Part shown: positions 30,918 to 35,583 of the stretch, piece by piece
How positions within the stretch are numbered: the first letter of the stretch is position 1
How the letters are laid out: every line of letters begins with the position of its first letter
Position numbers and translations under genes: made by a program
The notes under the pieces: model-generated
The model's database searches: none
Told to the model about the DNA's origin: nothing
The model's input: the letters and a program-made list of their open reading frames with translations, nothing else
DNA from: Thermoplasmata archaeon
GTDB lineage: Archaea > Thermoplasmatota > Thermoplasmata > Lutacidiplasmatales > UBA184
NCBI GenBank assembly: GCA_022750155.1
Contig: JAKIWG010000023.1
Span: 1 to 35,583 of the forward strand
Length of the DNA: 35,583 nucleotides
Reading direction: 5' to 3'

Positions 30918-31301
30918 GTGGCGCTGTTCTCCGACATCGACTGGGTCATCCTCCTCGGCGTGGTCGGATTCTTCCTGCTGGGCCAGGGGAACGGGGCGAT
31001 GCTCCGGACCATCGGTCGATACTACGGTCGCGCAATGCGCCTCAAGGCGGACCTTCTCGCCGAGTTCACCCAGGCCGCAGAGATTCCCACCGCCCCCGGT
31101 GGAAAGCCGCTCACGATCCGCCAAGCCCTGCTCGGGTTCGACGAGTTCGGTCAACCGACCCCGACGTTCCCCGCGGCGGTCACCGCCGCCCCCGTCCTCT
31201 CGCAGGCGGGAGTCCCGCGCGTGCTCTCGGGCCAGGTCGGTCCCGAGACCTGGTCGATCGCCGTTCCGACGATCCCTGTAGAGGGGTTGGGTAGCCGATG
31301 A
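30918..31301 (+). CDS. TatA/B-like small membrane protein
   Basis: The protein has 127 residues from GTG 30918, six bases after the tatC stop. The first 20 residues form one membrane helix (DWVILLGVVGFFLLGQG). This is followed by a polar amphipathic segment (LRTIGRYYGRAMRLKADLLAEF), a layout like TatA/TatB. The C-terminal 70 residues are Pro/Thr/Val-rich and not typical of TatB. It may be a divergent TatB-type partner of TatC or an accessory protein of the respiratory complex. The next start overlaps its stop by ATGA. Confidence 0.65.
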   Translation: MALFSDIDWVILLGVVGFFLLGQGNGAMLRTIGRYYGRAMRLKADLLAEFTQAAEIPTAPGGKPLTIRQALLGFDEFGQPTPTFPAAVTAAPVLSQAGVPRVLSGQVGPETWSIAVPTIPVEGLGSR

Positions 31302-31486
31302 GCCAGCTCACCACCGACCAATTGGTGACGATCACCGAGTTCCTCTCGATCGTCATTGGGATCGCGATCACGTGGGCCGTGTACTACGGGAGCGAGCGCG
31401 CGGAATTGCCCGGTGAGGCGACGATCCCCGACCCGTCGATCGCCGACGACATGGCCTCCGACACCCGCGGGAGGACGCTGGGTTGA
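31298..31486 (+). CDS. 62-residue single-helix membrane protein
   Basis: It starts at ATG 31298, overlapping the previous gene by four bases, and ends with TGA overlapping the TTG start of the Rieske gene (TTGA). The protein has one membrane helix (~12-30, ITEFLSIVIGIAITWAVYYG) and a charged tail (ERAELPGEATIPDPSIADD). Overlaps on both sides make it very likely real. By size and position, next to the Rieske and cytochrome b genes, it could be a small bc-complex subunit. There is no recognised family. Confidence 0.68.
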   Translation: MSQLTTDQLVTITEFLSIVIGIAITWAVYYGSERAELPGEATIPDPSIADDMASDTRGRTLG

Positions 31487-32289
31487 ACGCGGCCTGCCCG
31501 TCCTCGTGCCCGTTCGTGTTGCCCCGCCCCGAGCTCAGCGGAACCCCGGGGCTCGTTCGCCGGCTCGCCGCAGGACCGGCGGGCGGCCAGGACTACGACG
31601 AGACGAAACGAAACATGCTGAAACTCCTCGTCCTCGCCGGAATCGCGGGAGCGGCCGGTGGAGGCCTTACCGGGGGCTCGCTCCAGTACGCGCAGCCGCC
31701 GATTGTGGGCATCGCGAACTTCCCGCGGGTCCAACTGCTCGACCTCGACGGCTCCGCGCTGACGAGCGCCAAGATCGCGGGGGAATACACCGTCGAGACG
31801 AACGACGTGATCCTGTTCAACTACCCGCTGCGGAACGAGCCGAACTTCCTGCTCAACCTCTCCCCTCCGAAAGGTGGGACCGGCGGCGCGTCAAACGTGC
31901 AGGGCGGGGTGGGTCCGAACAAGTCGATCGTGGCGTACAGCGCGATCTGCCAGCACCTGGGGTGCCCCGCGCCGAACATCTCCTACTACCCACCGGGCAC
32001 GTGCCCGGCGACCCCCGGGGGCCAGTCGTTCTACATCCACTGCACGTGCCACGGCTCCACCTACGACGTGACGAACGGGGCCTCGAACCTGACGGGGCCG
32101 GCCGTCCTCCCTCTCCCGCAGGTAGTGCTCGAGTGGAACCAGTCCGACGACACGATCTGGGCCACCGGGATGACCCCGAACAGCCCTCCGGTGAACGGTC
32201 ACTTCAGCACGCTCACGGGGGACTACGCGGTCGGGAGCCAGAGCCAGCTGACCAAGCAGCAGCCGATCCACCAATGCGACACCTTCTAG
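31483..32289 (+). CDS. Rieske iron-sulfur protein of a bc-type complex
   Basis: The protein has 268 residues from TTG 31483. A membrane anchor lies at ~47-65, preceded by a basic TKRNMLK (41-47) that resembles a Tat motif with Lys-Arg. The Rieske boxes are CQHLGC (156-161) and CTCHGS (187-192). By family knowledge Cys156, His158, Cys187 and His190 hold the 2Fe-2S cluster, and Cys161 with Cys189 form the disulfide. A loop of about 25 residues between the boxes contains an extra cysteine (Cys174). It passes electrons from quinol to the next carrier. The unusual N-terminus (~1-40) contains two extra cysteines and two Pro-rich pieces. An internal ATG at 31615 (NMLKLL) would give a shorter anchor. 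Confidence 0.92.
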   Translation: MNAACPSSCPFVLPRPELSGTPGLVRRLAAGPAGGQDYDETKRNMLKLLVLAGIAGAAGGGLTGGSLQYAQPPIVGIANFPRVQLLDLDGSALTSAKIAGEYTVETNDVILFNYPLRNEPNFLLNLSPPKGGTGGASNVQGGVGPNKSIVAYSAICQHLGCPAPNISYYPPGTCPATPGGQSFYIHCTCHGSTYDVTNGASNLTGPAVLPLPQVVLEWNQSDDTIWATGMTPNSPPVNGHFSTLTGDYAVGSQSQLTKQQPIHQCDTF

Positions 32290-32302
32290 CGGTAGGTCAT
32301 CG

Positions 32303-33655
32303 ATGGCGTTCGAGCGTTGGTTCAATCGGACCCTCAACCGGGTCTGGGGGTTCATCGAGGACCGGACGGGGATGCCCAAGTGGGCGCTTCGCCCCCAACC
32401 GGAGTTCACGTTCAAGCCGTCCTACTGGACCGGCGCGTTCGTCGTCAACGCGTTCCTCTACCAAGTGATCTCCGGGATCCTCCTGCTCCTCTACTACCAG
32501 CCGAGCGTCAATCCGACGTACACCCCCTGCGGACAACCCACGGGCAGCCTCTCGGTCGCCCCGGCGGCGTGGTGCTCGACCTACTACATCATCCACTCGG
32601 TGCCGATGGGCTCGCTGCTCCTGTCGACGCACCTGTACGGCGCGTACGCGATGATCTTCCTCGCGCTCGTCCACTTCTACCGCGGCTACTATCTCGGGGT
32701 CTACAAGGCGCCCCGCGAGTTCAGCTGGATGGTCGGCACCCTCCTCCTTCTCGCGACCCTGGGGATGGGGTTCACCGGCTACCTGCTGCCGTACACCCAG
32801 CTCTCCTTCAACGCGACGAGCGTGGGGTTGGTCCTCGCGTTACGGCTCCCCGGGGCCGGGACGATCCTGGGGCCGTTCCTGCTGGGGGACGCCACGGGGC
32901 AAGGGCTGCTCTCGCGGATGTTCGCCGCCCACGTGCTGCTGATTCCGATCGCGCTGGGTGCATTGCTCTACGCCCACATCGCCCTGTTCGAGTCGCACGG
33001 CATCGCGCCGCCGGCCACGTCCGACCCGCTGCAGCGGCGGCGATTCACCGAGCAGGAGGACAAGAAAGCGGTCCCGTTCATGCCGCACATCTTCTTCTAC
33101 ATCACGAAATGGGCGTTACTGTACATCGGGCTGCTCCTGGGGATCGCCGCCCTCTGGCCCTGGGACCTCCCGACCTACGTCGGTAATCTGGCGGCGGCCG
33201 GGGTCGTCACCGAGCCGGACTGGTACTTCCTGTGGACGTTCAAGCTGGTCGATTTCGTGGGGGTGACGCCGGTCATCGCGATCGGCCTGTCCAACGTGAT
33301 CATCGTCTACATGCTGCTGCTTCCGTTCCTCGACCGGTCGAAGGCCACCCACCCCCGCGACCGGCCCCTGTTCCTGTTCATCGGCAACTCGATGGTCGGC
33401 TTCTTCCTACTGATGACCGTCTGGGGCGGCCTGACCCCAGGGATCGCCATCCCCCCGATGGTCGTTGCCGAACGGCTCGCCCCGATCTTCCTCGTGAACG
33501 CCGTCGTGGTGTGGCTGTTCCACCGGCGATACAGCGCCCACTACGCGCGACGCCTGGCCGCGTCCGGTCGGAGCGCGCGCCTGGAGGGGGTCTATTCGAA
33601 GGCTGCGCCCGCCGTGGCCGTGGCGGGCCGGACGGAGGTCGCTTCCCGTGACTGA
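32303..33655 (+). CDS. Cytochrome b of a bc-type complex
   Basis: The protein has 450 residues from ATG 32303. Two haem-b His pairs are visible: His110/His124 (13 residues between) and His210/His225 (14 between, the spacing of cytochrome b6 rather than mitochondrial b). The quinol-site motif PEWY appears as PDWY (305-308, in TEPDWYFLW). I count eight or more hydrophobic segments, with the N-terminal b6-like and C-terminal subunit-IV-like halves fused. The polar loop 68-90 contains two cysteines (Cys76, Cys91). It oxidises quinol and reduces the Rieske protein, adding to the proton gradient. The stop overlaps the next gene by eight bases. Confidence 0.94.
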   Translation: MAFERWFNRTLNRVWGFIEDRTGMPKWALRPQPEFTFKPSYWTGAFVVNAFLYQVISGILLLLYYQPSVNPTYTPCGQPTGSLSVAPAAWCSTYYIIHSVPMGSLLLSTHLYGAYAMIFLALVHFYRGYYLGVYKAPREFSWMVGTLLLLATLGMGFTGYLLPYTQLSFNATSVGLVLALRLPGAGTILGPFLLGDATGQGLLSRMFAAHVLLIPIALGALLYAHIALFESHGIAPPATSDPLQRRRFTEQEDKKAVPFMPHIFFYITKWALLYIGLLLGIAALWPWDLPTYVGNLAAAGVVTEPDWYFLWTFKLVDFVGVTPVIAIGLSNVIIVYMLLLPFLDRSKATHPRDRPLFLFIGNSMVGFFLLMTVWGGLTPGIAIPPMVVAERLAPIFLVNAVVVWLFHRRYSAHYARRLAASGRSARLEGVYSKAAPAVAVAGRTEVASRD

Positions 33656-33914
33656 ACCGAAGCCGCCCCGATACCGGACCGGGACCCTGTGGGGGGTCCT
33701 CGGGCTGTTCCTGACGATCGGCACCATCGCGGCGGCGTTCTTCGTCTACGGGGTGACCGACCTGCTCTCGACCGGGCGGGTCTATCCGGACGTGCCGATC
33801 GCCGTCGCCGGGGCGGTGCTCGCGACGTTCTTCATGCTGATGATCACGGGAATCCTCTACCGGGTGGACCGGCTTCGCGGGGTCCCCCACCGGACGGTGA
33901 GGATGTTTGACTGA
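33648..33914 (+). CDS. Small two-helix membrane protein in the respiratory operon
   Basis: The protein has 88 residues from GTG 33648. It overlaps the cytochrome b stop in the octamer GTGACTGA. Two membrane helices lie at ~13-34 (TLWGVLGLFLTIGTIAAAFFVY) and ~47-68 (VPIAVAGAVLATFFMLMITGILY), with basic ends. There are no cofactor ligands apart from a single His near the C-terminus. The position between cytochrome b and subunit I suggests a structural subunit of either complex. No family is recognised. Confidence 0.72.
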   Translation: MTEPKPPRYRTGTLWGVLGLFLTIGTIAAAFFVYGVTDLLSTGRVYPDVPIAVAGAVLATFFMLMITGILYRVDRLRGVPHRTVRMFD

Positions 33915-34275
33915 CGCCGTGGAGGTCGAGTGGGCGAGGGCGCGCGAGCAGACGCTCACGTTGTACTTCGCGGTCGTCCTCTTGCTGCTCCTCGGGGTCG
34001 GGATCCTCACCGCCTACACGATCCAGCTCGGGCCGATCATAGGTCCCGGGGTGGAGAGCTCCTTCGGCTACGCCGTGGGGCTCCTGTTCCTGATCGGGGC
34101 GCTCCTGGCCCACATCATCGACCGCGCCTACCGGCTCTATCCGCTCGGCCGCAAGGTCTCCACCCATCCGCCCGGCCCGGTGACCGACCAGTCGATCGCG
34201 AACTTCGTCATCGTCCTCGTCCTGGTCCTGGGCGGGGCGGCCGTCGCGTACATACTAGGGAGCCTTATCGCGTGA
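33907..34275 (+). CDS. Three-helix membrane protein in the respiratory operon
   Basis: The protein has 122 residues from TTG 33907, overlapping the previous stop in TTGACTGA. Helices are at ~16-41 ([22 protein letters not shown]), ~53-70 ([19 protein letters not shown]) and ~98-119 ([21 protein letters not shown]). A His in the second helix (His69) and a basic loop ([15 protein letters not shown]) follow. It ends 16 bases before subunit I. The topology recalls small oxidase subunits (subunit III fragment or subunit IV type), but I cannot assign it. It is very likely a real protein because of the coupled overlap. Confidence 0.7.
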   Translation: MTDAVEVEWARAREQTLTLYFAVVLLLLLGVGILTAYTIQLGPIIGPGVESSFGYAVGLLFLIGALLAHIIDRAYRLYPLGRKVSTHPPGPVTDQSIANFVIVLVLVLGGAAVAYILGSLIA

Positions 34276-34291
34276 CGGGGAGGCTGCGCCG

Positions 34292-35583
34292 GTGACGGAC
34301 CTCACCCCGCCGATCGTCGAGATCGCCCTCATCGTATCCTTCGCGGCGTTCTGCATCGGGGTGCTCGCCTACCGGGGCACCTGGTTTGTGCGTGCCGCGA
34401 AGACCTGGATGTTCACGACCGACCACAAGCGGATCGGTCTGATGTACCTGACCACGGCGTTCATTTTCTTCTTCATCGGCGGGATCTACGCCGTCCTGAT
34501 CCGCACCGACCTGGGGTTCGTACAGGGCCTCGGGCTCGACCCCCAGACGACGCTCGGGATCACGCCGGACGTCTACTCGACCCTGTTCACGATGCACGGG
34601 GTCCTGATGATCTTCCTGTTCATCATGCCGGCACTCGCCGGCTTCGGCAACTACCTCGTCCCGTCGATGATCGGGGCGAAGGAGATGGCGCTCCCGAAGA
34701 TCAACGCCATCGCGTTCTGGATGATCCCTCCGGCCGGCGTCATCCTACTGCTCTCGAACGCCTACGCGGGCTGGACCGGCTACGTCCCGCTCTCGACCGA
34801 GAATTTCGTGCCGAACCCCCACGGCGTCGACCTGTGGATCCTCGGGCTCCACATCCTCTCGATCTCCTCGATCCTGGGCGCCGTCAACTTCCTCGTCACG
34901 ATCCTCAAGCACCGGGCACCGGGCGTCCACTACTGGAACATGCCCCTGTTCGTCTGGGCGACGTTGATCAATTCGATCCTGTTGCTGTTCGCGATCCCCT
35001 CGCTCTCGATCGCCCTCACCTTCGTCCTCTCGGACCGCAACTTCGGCACTCACATCCTCGCGGCCTCCAACGGGACCCCGCTCGGGGGGGCGCTCCTGTA
35101 CCAGAACCTGTTCTGGTTCTTCGCGCACCCCGAGGTCTACATCATGGTGCTGCCGGCCTTCGGCATCATCTCCACCGTCATCCCGAAGCTCGCCCGCAAG
35201 GACATCTTCGGCTACGGCGCGATGGCGATCTCGCTCGGGGTCTTCGCCGTCCTGAGCTTTGCCGTCTGGCAGCACCACATGTTCGTCACGGGGGAGTCGG
35301 TCGACATCCAGTTCGTCTTCATGCTCTCGACGATGGCGATCGCCGTCCCTTCGGCGGTCAAGACGTTCAACTGGGTGGCGACGCTCTGGGGCGGGAGGAT
35401 CTGGATGGCCGTCCCGATGTGGTTCAGCGTCGCGTTCATCACCGGGTTCGTCATCGGCGGTCTCTCCGGCCTCATGCTCGCCTCGGTCCCCGTCGACTAC
35501 CTCTACCACGCGACCTACTTCGTGGTCGCCCACTTCCACTACATCCTGCTCGGCGGGACGCTCATGGGACTGTTCGCCGGGAT
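34292..35583 (+). CDS. coxA: Haem-copper oxidase subunit I (partial, cut by window end)
   Basis: The first 430 residues from GTG 34292 are present and the frame is open to the window end. All metal ligands are visible: His102 (MHGVLM) and His416 for haem a, His414 for the oxygen-site haem (VVAHFHY), and CuB ligands His279, His328 and His329. Tyr283 in HPEVY is the His-linked tyrosine, and Glu281 in the same motif marks the A1 type. K-channel Lys357 is kept (AVPSAVK), with Ser where Thr is usual. The D-channel entrance Asp is replaced by Glu131 (GAKEMALP). The enzyme reduces oxygen to water and pumps protons. It is the last gene of the tat-Rieske-cytochrome b run in this window. Confidence 0.95.
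   Translation, partial: MTDLTPPIVEIALIVSFAAFCIGVLAYRGTWFVRAAKTWMFTTDHKRIGLMYLTTAFIFFFIGGIYAVLIRTDLGFVQGLGLDPQTTLGITPDVYSTLFTMHGVLMIFLFIMPALAGFGNYLVPSMIGAKEMALPKINAIAFWMIPPAGVILLLSNAYAGWTGYVPLSTENFVPNPHGVDLWILGLHILSISSILGAVNFLVTILKHRAPGVHYWNMPLFVWATLINSILLLFAIPSLSIALTFVLSDRNFGTHILAASNGTPLGGALLYQNLFWFFAHPEVYIMVLPAFGIISTVIPKLARKDIFGYGAMAISLGVFAVLSFAVWQHHMFVTGESVDIQFVFMLSTMAIAVPSAVKTFNWVATLWGGRIWMAVPMWFSVAFITGFVIGGLSGLMLASVPVDYLYHATYFVVAHFHYILLGGTLMGLFAG

Noticed and set aside
1-35583. CRISPR array or insertion sequence
   Set aside because: No regularly spaced direct repeats and no complete transposase with terminal inverted repeats were seen.

Overview
The window looks like a GC-rich chromosomal segment of an aerobic archaeon on the euryarchaeal side, most likely a member of the Thermoplasmatota. 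This is an inference from gene content. The segment carries archaeal DnaG, the small subunit of the D-family DNA polymerase (DP1), an XPD helicase, an archaeal-type Lon-like ATPase, a tRNA gene without encoded CCA, TATA-like boxes 25-35 bases before several genes, and many GTG/TTG starts with 4-8 base gene overlaps. The respiratory genes (Rieske protein, cytochrome b, haem-copper oxidase subunits I and II, membrane cupredoxins) show that it respires oxygen.

Layout. 1-2.6 kb is gene-poor: a truncated TfoX/YjbR-like gene at the edge, decayed coding remnants, one secreted protein and a tiny zinc-ribbon protein. 2.6-6.2 kb (minus strand) holds tRNA-Val(GAC), a Lon-like AAA+ ATPase without a protease domain, and dnaG with a long leader. 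6.2-9.0 kb (plus) holds a hypothetical protein, DP1 and cutA. 8.9-11.5 kb (minus) holds phosphoglycerate kinase, a ketopantoate reductase-like protein that lacks any ordinary start codon, and two small coiled-coil proteins. 11.7-16.4 kb (plus) holds malate dehydrogenase, a FixC-like flavoprotein, FixX ferredoxin and XPD, which also lacks an ordinary start codon at the right place.

16.5-18.9 kb is a tightly overlapping three-gene operon for heptose phosphate metabolism: an HddA-like kinase, a GmhA-like isomerase and a CBS-ParB/Srx-like protein. 18.9-26.9 kb encodes cell-envelope proteins: a polytopic membrane protein, a two-domain cupredoxin and a 1930-residue surface protein of repeated carboxypeptidase-regulatory-like domains, many with a cysteine pair. 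26.9-28.4 kb has oxidase subunit II with a small membrane protein (minus), divergent from a membrane cupredoxin (plus). 28.5-29.6 kb encodes an AbrB-PhoU regulator with a palindrome just before its start.

29.7-35.6 kb is one long plus-strand run: tatA, tatC, a TatA/B-like small protein, a 62-residue membrane protein, Rieske, cytochrome b, two small membrane proteins and oxidase subunit I (cut by the window end). The Tat genes plausibly serve export of the Rieske protein. The bc complex and the A1-like oxidase, with cupredoxins as likely electron carriers (no cytochrome c gene is seen here), would form one respiratory chain. The small unassigned membrane proteins in this run and next to subunit II are the best candidates for undescribed components.
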